This document shows, in pieces, positions 5,994 through 16,700 of a stretch of DNA of 28,042 nt. The stretch's first letter is position 1, and each line of letters begins with the position of its first letter. Source of the stretch: a virus; IMG/VR virus record IMGVR_UViG_3300036398_001779, positions 1 to 28,042 of that record. One strand, given 5' to 3'. The translations under genes were made by a program, and so were the position numbers. The notes under the pieces were generated by a model. The model was not told where the DNA came from and did not search any database. It saw nothing but the letters and a program-made list of their open reading frames with translations.

Positions 5994-6517
5994 TGTGGAA
6001 ACCAGCAGAAAACCTCAATTGGCAATCAGAAGCCACCTGTGCAAAACCTTCTAATAGGTACGCCTTAGATTGGTTTTTTTCTAAAGACTTTAAAGAAAAA
6101 TATGCGGCTAAGAACATGTGCTTTACCTGTCCAGTACGCTCAGAGTGCCTCCAGTGGGCTTTAGAGCATCGCCAGATTTGGGGTATTTGGGGTGGAAGAG
6201 ATGAGGTTGATATTCGCAGAGCTTTATCCGTGTCTTACAGTGGTGAAGAAACTAGACGACGCAGATTTCCAAACTGTCCATATTGCACAGCTCGTCCTTC
6301 TAAACTAGAAACATCTATAGAAGAGCTACCTAATGGTGGCCGCTGGACCACAGCAAAAGTTGTTACTTGCACAGAATGTGGCTTTGCTTGGAGAAGTCGT
6401 ACTAGCGCAAATGCGGTTGAAGCTTACAAAATAGAACGTAGCGAAAAATCAAATAAAAAAACTAAATCTAAAAAATCTTCCTTGTCCAAACCTGCAAACC
6501 CTTCTCCAAAACAGTAA
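5993..6517 (+). CDS. whiB-like: WhiB domain fused to a C-terminal zinc ribbon
   Basis: A 174-aa protein, longer than usual phage Wbl proteins. The N-terminal WhiB domain has cysteines 16, 43, 46 and 52 (MCFTCPVRSEC) and the GIWGG turn at 64-68, followed by a basic RRR stretch. A second module has Cys95/Cys98 (NCPYC) and Cys126/Cys129 (CTECGF), a zinc ribbon of the kind found in RNA polymerase subunits and transcription factors. The last 30 residues are Lys/Ser-rich and probably disordered and DNA- or RNA-binding. GTG at 5993 continues this frame; the ATG at 5991 opens a different frame. The absence of a Shine-Dalgarno suggests a leaderless mRNA. The 3' end overlaps the opposing methyltransferase gene by 50 bp. 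Likely role: redirecting host or phage transcription. Confidence 0.9.
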   Translation: MWKPAENLNWQSEATCAKPSNRYALDWFFSKDFKEKYAAKNMCFTCPVRSECLQWALEHRQIWGIWGGRDEVDIRRALSVSYSGEETRRRRFPNCPYCTARPSKLETSIEELPNGGRWTTAKVVTCTECGFAWRSRTSANAVEAYKIERSEKSNKKTKSKKSSLSKPANPSPKQ

Positions 6518-7043
6518 CTTTATTTGCATAAGGGATTAAAAATGCATCAATTCCAGTCTTAGGTTGGTCCATTTTAGGTAGAGAAGCTCCCCACATATAA
6601 TCATCAAAAGCAAGTATCCCTCCGTTATTTAAACAAGAGTAACCATCTAGGCCATCCCTAAGTGCCCAAATTGCGTGATGATCTGCATCTACATAAACAA
6701 ATTCATACTTTTTGTTGTTTGTTTTAAAAAACTCTTTAGTTGTCATTTTCTTTTTAATAAGCTGACCTGAGTCAATAAAAGATTTTAACTTTTGATCATA
6801 GGTATCTTCTACACTTTTCCAGTCCATATCCATATGCTCTTCTTCTTCAGAGCCCTCCCAAGTATCAACATCTGTCAAAGTTGATTCTGGGTGGGTAAGA
6901 ACGTTATCAAAAAGCCATACGGAAGCATCACCTGTGTATGCCCCTAGCTGCAGAAAATCTACCTTTACATCTTTATATGCAGGTAGAAATTTAGAAAAGT
7001 TGTGGATTGCCCCACCTTCAATAAACCAATTAGGGTAGGTCAT
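6468..7043 (-). CDS. Class I SAM-dependent methyltransferase (Methyltransf_24-like)
   Basis: A 191-aa methyltransferase. Motif I is FLQLGAYTGDAS (residues 30-41; the glycines contact SAM). An acidic residue ends the second strand, in LTDVDTWEG. Motif IV-like YVDADHH lies at 117-123, followed by a helix and a strand with NGGILAFDDY. The VDADH...GG...DD pattern is characteristic of Methyltransf_24/TylF-type O-methyltransferases, which often methylate sugars. It overlaps the GT2 glycosyltransferase gene by 4 nt (ATGA), so the two are probably translated together and may act on the same product; sugar O-methylation is therefore the favoured guess. It is the last gene of the minus-strand unit and runs 50 bp into the convergent WhiB-zinc-ribbon gene. 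Confidence 0.85.
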   Translation of the reverse strand: MTYPNWFIEGGAIHNFSKFLPAYKDVKVDFLQLGAYTGDASVWLFDNVLTHPESTLTDVDTWEGSEEEEHMDMDWKSVEDTYDQKLKSFIDSGQLIKKKMTTKEFFKTNNKKYEFVYVDADHHAIWALRDGLDGYSCLNNGGILAFDDYMWGASLPKMDQPKTGIDAFLIPYANKVTVLEKGLQVWTRKIF

Positions 7044-8101
7044 GCCTTTAGCTCACAAAACATTAAGTTCTTAGCAAGTCTTTCCTTATGTTCTGGAGTA
7101 GCAATCTCTAAAGCAGCTCTAGCGTGAATAACTGCGTCTTGATATCTTCCTAAGTTATAAGCAGCAATCGCTGCCATATCATGTGGTGTATGACCCCAAG
7201 CTTCTGCTTCGCAAAGATATTCCATAGGCTTTACTGTAATTGCTAAAGCTTCTGTTGCTTTTTCGTAGCACTCTTCCCATTTAGCAGCGTGGTAGTAGTG
7301 CTGGGCTAGATCAACGTATGGTTCTCTACGTTCTGGAGCTTCTTTTATTGCTAATGTAAACCACAACTCTGCATCTTCTTTAGATAGTTTGCCAAGAAAA
7401 CGCATTGAAGCTGCACGCTCTGGAGCCCATCTTGCTCTGTGAAGTTGTAGGTGACGTTTAAATTGTTCCTTTGCTTCATCAAATCTGTTATAAAAATATA
7501 GTTCTCTTGCATAATAAAAAGCATTTCTATCATCACTTGGATCTTCTTCAACAGAAATCTTTAGTAAGTCTAAATACTGTCCTCGTGATTTTGTATTATC
7601 TGCATGGTGCTCCATAGTTGCTTGAGTCCAATATTGAACTTCTTGCATACGATCAGGAACTAAAATTTCATGTACTGGATGCTTCCAACGATAGCCATGG
7701 CGAGCATGGATTTTATCTCCGCCAAAGGTAAGACCTGGAGTACCGTCTTCATTCCAGTTCCAAATGTAGTTATATCTAGGTCGAGTGGCTTTAGCTTCAA
7801 ATGCTTTTTCAAGTTCTGCTTTCCATCCCGGCAACATAATCTCATCCATATCTAGAGGGATGCAGTAATCAATATCAGCTGGAAGTAGCCCTAAAGAAAC
7901 GTTTCTTGCTTGATCAAAGCGCCAAGGTCTTACACAAATAGACACAACATTAATCCCTAAAGCCAGAGCCTTCTCGACAGTCTTATCTGTTGATCCTGTG
8001 TCGGCTATGAGTAGATAATCTGCCTCATCTTTTACAGAGTTATACCAAGTCTCAACAAACTGTTCCTCGTTAAGGGCTATTGTATAAACGGCTACCTTCA
8101 T
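7040..8101 (-). CDS. GT2 family glycosyltransferase with TPR-like C-terminus
   Basis: A 353-aa protein. The N-terminal ~130 residues form a GT-A domain: the nucleotide-binding start VAVYTIALNEEQF, ADTGSTDKT after the second strand, RNVSL, and the metal-binding D-x-D in LDMDE (Asp84, Asp86). The remaining half is helical with TPR-like pairs (for example AQHYYHAAKWEECYEKATEAL and AIAAYNLGRYQDAVIHARAAL). This GT2-plus-TPR form occurs in bacteria and in phages. TPRs could hold a protein acceptor, much as OGT does, although OGT belongs to a different family. It overlaps both neighbours by 4 nt. Its place in the same transcript as Thr-rich collagen-like fibres makes fibre glycosylation a reasonable inference; surface or DNA targets cannot be excluded. 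Confidence 0.88.
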   Translation of the reverse strand: MKVAVYTIALNEEQFVETWYNSVKDEADYLLIADTGSTDKTVEKALALGINVVSICVRPWRFDQARNVSLGLLPADIDYCIPLDMDEIMLPGWKAELEKAFEAKATRPRYNYIWNWNEDGTPGLTFGGDKIHARHGYRWKHPVHEILVPDRMQEVQYWTQATMEHHADNTKSRGQYLDLLKISVEEDPSDDRNAFYYARELYFYNRFDEAKEQFKRHLQLHRARWAPERAASMRFLGKLSKEDAELWFTLAIKEAPERREPYVDLAQHYYHAAKWEECYEKATEALAITVKPMEYLCEAEAWGHTPHDMAAIAAYNLGRYQDAVIHARAALEIATPEHKERLAKNLMFCELKA

Positions 8102-8331
8102 TTTTTATCTTTATCTGTTTGTATTTTAGAAAAGTCTATTGAAAAAAATATACTTCCATAATATTTTTTATTAGGGGTCTCCATTGACTTTCTTATATGC
8201 ATCTCTCCAGTTGTAGATTCTTTAACTTGATCAATGCTTAACTCAAATAAATTAGCTACTTCTTCCCAAGCGTTACCCATAAGCTCTTTATAAGTATTTC
8301 CAATTACATTTACTTCATATGCTGCTTTCAT
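8098..8331 (-). CDS. Small protein, possibly dodecin-like (77 aa)
   Basis: A 77-aa protein with a clear AAAGGAG Shine-Dalgarno. Secondary structure reads as strand (AAYEVNVIGNT), long helix (YKELMGNAWEEVANLF), strand (GEMHIRKS), strand (YYGSIFFSIDF), then a charged tail. That beta-alpha-beta-beta order, the V.G.T turn before the helix and the size resemble dodecin, a flavin-storage protein. The typical flavin-stacking tryptophan after the helix and the glutamine of the last strand are not evident. A flavin-binding protein two genes from a flavin-dependent halogenase would make sense, but the similarity is weak and is offered only as a lead. It overlaps the GT2 gene by 4 nt. Confidence 0.7.
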   Translation of the reverse strand: MKAAYEVNVIGNTYKELMGNAWEEVANLFELSIDQVKESTTGEMHIRKSMETPNKKYYGSIFFSIDFSKIQTDKDKK

Positions 8332-8344
8332 TTTTCTCCTTTGC

Positions 8345-8635
8345 TTAGTTGTAGTTTTTTACTATTCCTATAATTGCTAATACTATCCATAAAATATTAA
8401 ACCATATGATTGTTGGCAAAGTTTTTACAGTGGATGACCATACAAGAGCTATACTAGACCCTAAAGCAAAAATGTAAAGCCACCAAAATTGAATATCAAA
8501 TATAAGACCAGGAAAGATTATAATAATTTTTGTCATAAATGCAAAAAATTCTACGGTGTTCGCTCTGTTCCAATACTTTTTGTGACGCATTGTAGAAAGA
8601 GCTGTTATCCATTGTAGATTTTTATTTATATCCAT
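8345..8635 (-). CDS. Three-helix membrane protein (96 aa)
   Basis: Three hydrophobic segments are visible, about residues 31-47 (FFAFMTKIIIIFPGLIF), 50-67 (FWWLYIFALGSSIALVW) and 73-91 (LPTIIWFNILWIVLAIIGI). A basic, aromatic N-terminus (MRHKKYWNRAN) probably stays in the cytoplasm. It overlaps the last 14 nt of the halogenase gene, so coupling is likely. I do not recognise the family. A membrane anchor or transporter serving the adjacent halogenase or glycosyltransferase is possible; a holin is another option, but there is no endolysin next to it. Confidence 0.75.
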   Translation of the reverse strand: MDINKNLQWITALSTMRHKKYWNRANTVEFFAFMTKIIIIFPGLIFDIQFWWLYIFALGSSIALVWSSTVKTLPTIIWFNILWIVLAIIGIVKNYN

Positions 8636-9998
8636 AAAGCTCTAACTCCTTTTTAGCTTGATTTGGGGTTATTTTTCCAGTACCAGCTAATATCCAATTC
8701 CAAAGAGGTGATCCAATACAGCCAAAATAGTAATCGTATTGAAAAATTCCAGGAATTTTATTTTTTGACTTTTCTAAAACTTCTTTTGTAAACTCGGTAA
8801 GCATATTTTTTTCTGTAAAATTACGCCAAAACTCCGAGTCTGTTCTTCCTCCTTGGTAATGTAGTACAAGAAAATCTTGTATGTCATCATACATTTTTCT
8901 CATTCTTTCATTGTATCTAGAGATATTACTATCTAAAAAAGTTTTTTCAGGGGTCTCTCCTAAAAATTCAAAACAAAATACTAACATTTGAACGATGGTA
9001 GTGTGGATAGAAGTAGCCTCTAGTGGCTCAGCAAAAGCTGCTGATAGTCCCATAAAAATACAGTTTTTCTCCCAAAGAGAGTCTAGTCTACCAGCCTCAA
9101 AATCAATAAATTTAATTGGAGTAATTTTTTGATTTAAATATTTTTCAATTTCTTTTTGAGCGTCTTCATCTGAAATACAATTTCTATCATAAACATAACC
9201 ACAACCTCTTCTACTTTGAAGAGGAATATCCCACATCCAACCAGAAGACAAAGCATGCGCCGTTGTTAATGGTTCTGGTATTTCATTTTCTTTATATTCT
9301 AATAGAAAAGGCATAGCTCTGTTAACTGGAAGATGGTCACTGTATGATTTCCATTTAACATTCATTTTTTGTGAAAACAGTCTAGAAAATCCAGTACTAT
9401 CTATAAACAAATCTCCAGTCACTGTCTGATTGTTGTCAAGTACAATAGAATCTATTTTTCCATTTAATTCAGATATATTTATTTCTTTTACTACAGCATC
9501 TATTACTTCTAATCCTTCTTTAACAAATTTATTTTTAAAATATTTACCAATTTTATGTCCGTCAAAGTGTAAAGCATAACTTTCTGGGAAATGATTAGAT
9601 TCAAAATGTCTTCCTATATTAGAAGCTATATGCATTTTTTCTACACCAAAACGAGAAAAAGCTTGTAAAAAATCAATATCTGGATTTTGACCAGAAGTAT
9701 TGCTTCCGTCTAAGGGTGCATAATAAGAAGAACCATCTCCTGTCCAATTTTTATGTCTAATTCCAAGTTTAATTGTTGCATCTATTGATTCAAAAAAATC
9801 TTTAAAATCAATGTCAGTATTAAACCATCTATTTTGAACTAAATCTAAAAGAAGACCAGTTGAACCCTCACCAGCACCGATAATACCAATTTTAGAGGAT
9901 TCGACTACTGTAATTTTGTGTACATTGGGTTGAGTTTTTAAAAGAAATAAAGCAGAAATCCACCCAGCTGTCCCTCCGCCAACAATTACAATTTTCAT
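8622..9998 (-). CDS. Flavin-dependent tryptophan-halogenase homologue
   Basis: A 458-aa member of the FADH2-dependent tryptophan halogenase family. The N-terminal Rossmann signature is GGGTAGW (residues 7-13). Lys77 in TIKLGIRHKNW aligns by pattern with the catalytic lysine (Lys79 of PrnA/RebH) that relays HOCl. The family motif WxWxIP is intact as WMWDIP at 254-259. Glu327 in EPLEATS matches the active-site glutamate (Glu346 in PrnA). All key residues are therefore kept. The protein is shorter than the ~530-aa tryptophan halogenases, so the substrate-covering region differs and the substrate need not be tryptophan. A cyanophage enzyme of this family, VirX1, is known to halogenate. No flavin reductase is visible; the host would have to supply FADH2. 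Gene position just after fibre genes suggests late expression. Confidence 0.93.
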   Translation of the reverse strand: MKIVIVGGGTAGWISALFLLKTQPNVHKITVVESSKIGIIGAGEGSTGLLLDLVQNRWFNTDIDFKDFFESIDATIKLGIRHKNWTGDGSSYYAPLDGSNTSGQNPDIDFLQAFSRFGVEKMHIASNIGRHFESNHFPESYALHFDGHKIGKYFKNKFVKEGLEVIDAVVKEINISELNGKIDSIVLDNNQTVTGDLFIDSTGFSRLFSQKMNVKWKSYSDHLPVNRAMPFLLEYKENEIPEPLTTAHALSSGWMWDIPLQSRRGCGYVYDRNCISDEDAQKEIEKYLNQKITPIKFIDFEAGRLDSLWEKNCIFMGLSAAFAEPLEATSIHTTIVQMLVFCFEFLGETPEKTFLDSNISRYNERMRKMYDDIQDFLVLHYQGGRTDSEFWRNFTEKNMLTEFTKEVLEKSKNKIPGIFQYDYYFGCIGSPLWNWILAGTGKITPNQAKKELELYGYK

Positions 9999-10038
9999 AT
10001 GTCTTTTCCTGTCTTTTGTCTTTTATTTATTATTTTTA

Positions 10039-10662
10039 CTAGTAAGGAGTTGCCCCGCTAATGCTATTGTTTTCCGTTCCAGACCAAAAACCATTGCTGT
10101 TTCCATCAAAGTAAGATCCTAACGTATTTGACTTCTCTAGCATAACAGAATCCACATAAAAAATCTCCCCTGAAGTGGTAGAACTAGTAACAATTCTGAT
10201 ACTCATAAAGTTTGCAGACCCTTGTTTTGTCACTGATCCACTTAAACGCACCCAGTTTCCTGTGTATGATAGATTTTGAATTCCAATATTTGCAGCAGAT
10301 ACCGTACCTACCGAGAGGGTGTCTTCATACTGAAGCGCTCTTATAAAATAGTTTGCTGCTGAATTACCGCTGGCAAGTTTTACATACGCACTAATATAAT
10401 AAGTTCCTTCGCCACCAACTAAAGGAATAAAAGTATAAGCAGCGGCAGAACCAGAAGCGTTAGTTACCGATAAGGATGCCGCCCCTGTATTAAATTCAGA
10501 TGTTGTTCTAGCAAGTGTTGCTGAAGCGACAGATGACCAACCAGTGGTGTCTACCTCAAAAGAAGGGTTAGGTACATAGTTAACTCTATATCCAAGAGCT
10601 TTTGGTTCGGCTTTATTCTTTAAAAACCCAGCACTAGCGGCTACTCCTATGCTTAATGGCAT
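10039..10662 (-). CDS. Tail-fibre-type protein with CBM4/9-like jelly-roll domain
   Basis: A 207-aa protein. It opens with a short MPLSIGVAASAG segment resembling the [13 protein letters not shown] and [13 protein letters not shown] starts of two neighbouring collagen-fibre proteins, suggesting a common attachment segment. Then VNYVPNPSFEVDTTGW starts a domain with the pattern of carbohydrate-binding module family 4/9 proteins: N-PSFE-GW, later GAASLSVTN, YYISAYVKLASG, GNWVRLSGSV and IFYVDSVMLEKS. This beta-sandwich often binds polysaccharide. It ends with a short YFDGNSNGFWSGTENNS loop typical of phage proteins carrying this domain. It lies 12 nt after the adjacent fibre gene with a GGAG Shine-Dalgarno. 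A role in host-surface binding is likely. Confidence 0.82.
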   Translation of the reverse strand: MPLSIGVAASAGFLKNKAEPKALGYRVNYVPNPSFEVDTTGWSSVASATLARTTSEFNTGAASLSVTNASGSAAAYTFIPLVGGEGTYYISAYVKLASGNSAANYFIRALQYEDTLSVGTVSAANIGIQNLSYTGNWVRLSGSVTKQGSANFMSIRIVTSSTTSGEIFYVDSVMLEKSNTLGSYFDGNSNGFWSGTENNSISGATPY

Positions 10663-10674
10663 TTCTACTCCTAA

Positions 10675-11936
<1,262 letters not shown>

Positions 11937-11955
<19 letters not shown>

Positions 11956-12094
11956 TTACAGCTCCTTTTCTTCCACATCCAAATATGATGTACTGCCATA
12001 ATAGCCATAAGAGCCCACATTAACTGCATCTCTGTAAAAGGAAACGACCAGTCGGTAGAGGTAACTATTGTCTGATCATGGTTATCATGCTCCA

Positions 12095-12095
<1 letters not shown>
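11937..12095 (-). CDS. 52-aa single-pass membrane protein overlapping two fibre-region genes
   Basis: This short gene starts at an ATG sharing one base with the upstream stop (TAATG) and is preceded by GAGGGGGGAAGC, a very strong Shine-Dalgarno. It encodes 52 residues: a polar N-terminus ([16 protein letters not shown]), one hydrophobic helix at about 24-41 ([18 protein letters not shown]), and a short basic, Cys-containing tail (KKRSCKC). Its last 19 nt overlap the start of the following collagen fibre gene, and the fibre's Shine-Dalgarno lies inside it. The layout suggests N-out/C-in topology. Size and topology fit a holin-like or membrane-docking protein, but no family is recognised and there is no lysin next to it. 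Confidence 0.7.
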
Positions 12096-13734
<1,639 letters not shown>

Positions 13735-16700
13735 CTATGCCTGAGCTTCAGACCATGAAAGTTTGGCTGATGTTAGTGTTGAGTTACCGCTTAATCTAGC
13801 AACTGCGATGGTAATAATATCAGGTCCATCAGGGAAAATGCTATCTCCACCAAGAATTGAGTTAGACATTTCAAACAGACTTGCTACGTTTGCAACTGTA
13901 GTTCCTACAGCTCCACGGAAGTTGTAAATCTGTACTCCACCAGAAACAGTATCTGCTGCGGTGTGCTCAACAACCTGTGTTAGAGAAGGTGAATCAACAC
14001 CAACAAAGTTCAAGTTATTGAGACGTGGGTTAAGAAGAACCTTAACGTCAACAAGTTGATCAGATGAAATACCTACTTCAGATAAACGCAACTGCATGCG
14101 GTTAATAACATCTCGGTCACCAAGCTTACCTGTTAAACCTTCAGATACAGATGGGCTTAAGCGGAGGGAAATAAGAGGCTGGTAGTTTGGACCAGATGTG
14201 TTGTTCAAAGAACCATCTGGATATAGGAAGTATGTAAACTGAGTATTTCCTTGACCAGTAAAGTCAAGAACTTCAGAGATAATAGATCCAGATTCAGCTA
14301 AAATTGTTTGGTTAGTACCTACTGATGGATATGTAAAGGTATTAGTTCCAGTTACAGTAACTGTAAAGGCTCCGTTTGCAACTCCAGTTGAAGAGGTTGA
14401 TGGTTGATTTCCGTTTAAAACAGTATTTGCTACTCCATAAATACCGACATACATACCAGTTGTTAGATTATGAGACGCTACAGTAGTAACTGTCATAACG
14501 TTAGATGTTCGTGCAAATGATGCACCAGTGCTAATTGTTGCTGATAAAGGTGCTAAATGTAGTAAGTTTGCAGAATTAACAATAGTCTTATAGCGAGTTC
14601 CATTTGTTAGATTTGCAAGAGTGTTAGATCCTACAACTCTAGTTGGAGGGTTTTGTGCGTTTGATCCTCTTAGACCATTTGAGCCAATTGACTCGAATTG
14701 GAGAATATCTCCACTTCTAAATCCGTGAGTCTGTACTGTCATCAAATCGTTTGTTAGGTTAATACCAGTTGATGCGAATGATTTAGCTGTAGTTCCTCGA
14801 ACATCCAAAGTCTGGCTGTTTTGAGTAAAGAGGTATGCGTTGTCGTCATCAAAACGACCATCCATCATTACAGAAGTACCCCAGTGGAAAAGGGAAGGAA
14901 TGTAAGTTGGGTTTGCATAAGTCACTACTTCGTAACGAGCTGGCATGTTACCAGAACGCAAGTATGACTCGAACAAGTTGTTGTTGTGAACAAACTCATG
15001 TACATACTGAACCTGTCCATCAGTTGTCTTAAAACCATAACGAATTTTACCTGCTCCGTACCAAGAATAGTCAATGTAAGCCATTTGAATTCTTGATAAA
15101 TCTAGGTTGTAACCAGTTACACCAGTTCCATCACAAGGATCAACTGACCAATTTGCTTGAGGAACTTTAGTATCTACAGTCTTAGTAATAATAATTCCTG
15201 ATTTAGCAGGAGTAAATGAGTGAATTGTTGTTGTTCCAACGCTAGATAAGTTTACAAAACCTTCAGCATCTGGATCAGATTTTAATTTAAATGTATTTCC
15301 GTTAATAAGACTTACATAATAAGTTCTACCATTTACCAGTCCGCCAATTGGCTCACCGTCAATTGAGTTGTAAATTACTGGCAACAAGTCGGTTAAACCG
15401 TGTCCAACAATTGTAAAGATATCTGTAGATGTGTTTACTACTGTTGCAGGGTTAAATTCTTTTTCAGTACCAGATGAACCCTTATACTCAGGTCGAACTG
15501 ACATACGAGTTTCTGAGTCAATCTGTGTTACGCGATAGCTTTGACCACGCATAACAATAAAATCACCAACATCTAACTGAGCTTGGAAGCTTGTTCCAGT
15601 TCCAAAGATAACTTCGTTACCTTGTAGAGCAGCCGCAGTTCCACCTATTTGCTGAGTTGAAGATCTACGCACACAATAAATTTCTTGTCCATCAAATTCA
15701 AAGAACATACCGTTTTGGAAATCATACATACCAGTACGAACAGCTCCACCACTCCACTCACGAACGTAGAACTGAGGGAATCCATAAGCACGAGCTTCTG
15801 GAATACCGCCAGCCTTACTAATTCTAAATGTAGTTAGATCTACTACAGTTACTTGGAACGCACCGTTATAAACAGTGCTTGTAACGCCAGCAGAATCTTT
15901 TGCTTCACTAATAACTATAAACAAGTCATTAATTAAACCGTGAGGACGGCGAGTTTTACATGTAATAACACTATCGCTAAATTTAATCATACTTTCAAGG
16001 TCAATTGATGGTTTGAAGTTAATACCGCAAGATGTCTGTAGACCCTTACCTGACTGGTAACGGAAGTACTTACGAGTTTGACGAACAATAGAGCCAAAGG
16101 AAGTTCCACTTCCTACTGACATTTCAACTCCACCATCAAATGGACGATGCAAGCTGTAGCCTTCAGGACGAACGTAGATAAAGGTTGGATATGAGTAAGA
16201 CACCGCTGTATATGCGGCTGCATACGGACGATCCACAGAAATTTGCGTATCAGAACCGATAGCTGCAATACGACGAATAATTGGTCCGACTGGTGTTGTC
16301 TTTACAAGTGTAAATAAAGATCCAGTTCCTGTTGTACTGAAATCCGCTGGGCTTGTATTAGATGTTGCATCTGCTGCAGATCCGTGTAAAGAAATTTGAG
16401 TATCGCTAATTTTACGGACAAAATAGTAGTAACCATCAACTAATGGGCTAGGAGATACTCCGCCATTTGCACTAAACTTTACTGTGTCTCCAGTTTCAAA
16501 GTTGTGTGTGCGTGTAATGCGGTTAGTTGCTGTATCAACATTTGCAGCAGAAAAATCTGTTTGATCCGCATATAGTCTGAATGCTAGACCAGTGCCAGCT
16601 GCAGTGATGTCAACTGTGTTTGTTCCAGCATTAGCGTCTGCTTCTGTTGGATGTAATGTTAGAGTTGTAGCACCTGTTCTACGAACAAAGTAAGAGTCAT

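Noticed and set aside
5991-6020. ATG at 5991 as start of the second WhiB gene
   Set aside because: It is in a different frame from the WhiB protein; the GTG at 5993 is the in-frame start.
7660-7855. Short frames on both strands within the GT2 gene
   Set aside because: They overlap a well-supported gene, lack ribosome-binding sites and show no recognisable motifs.
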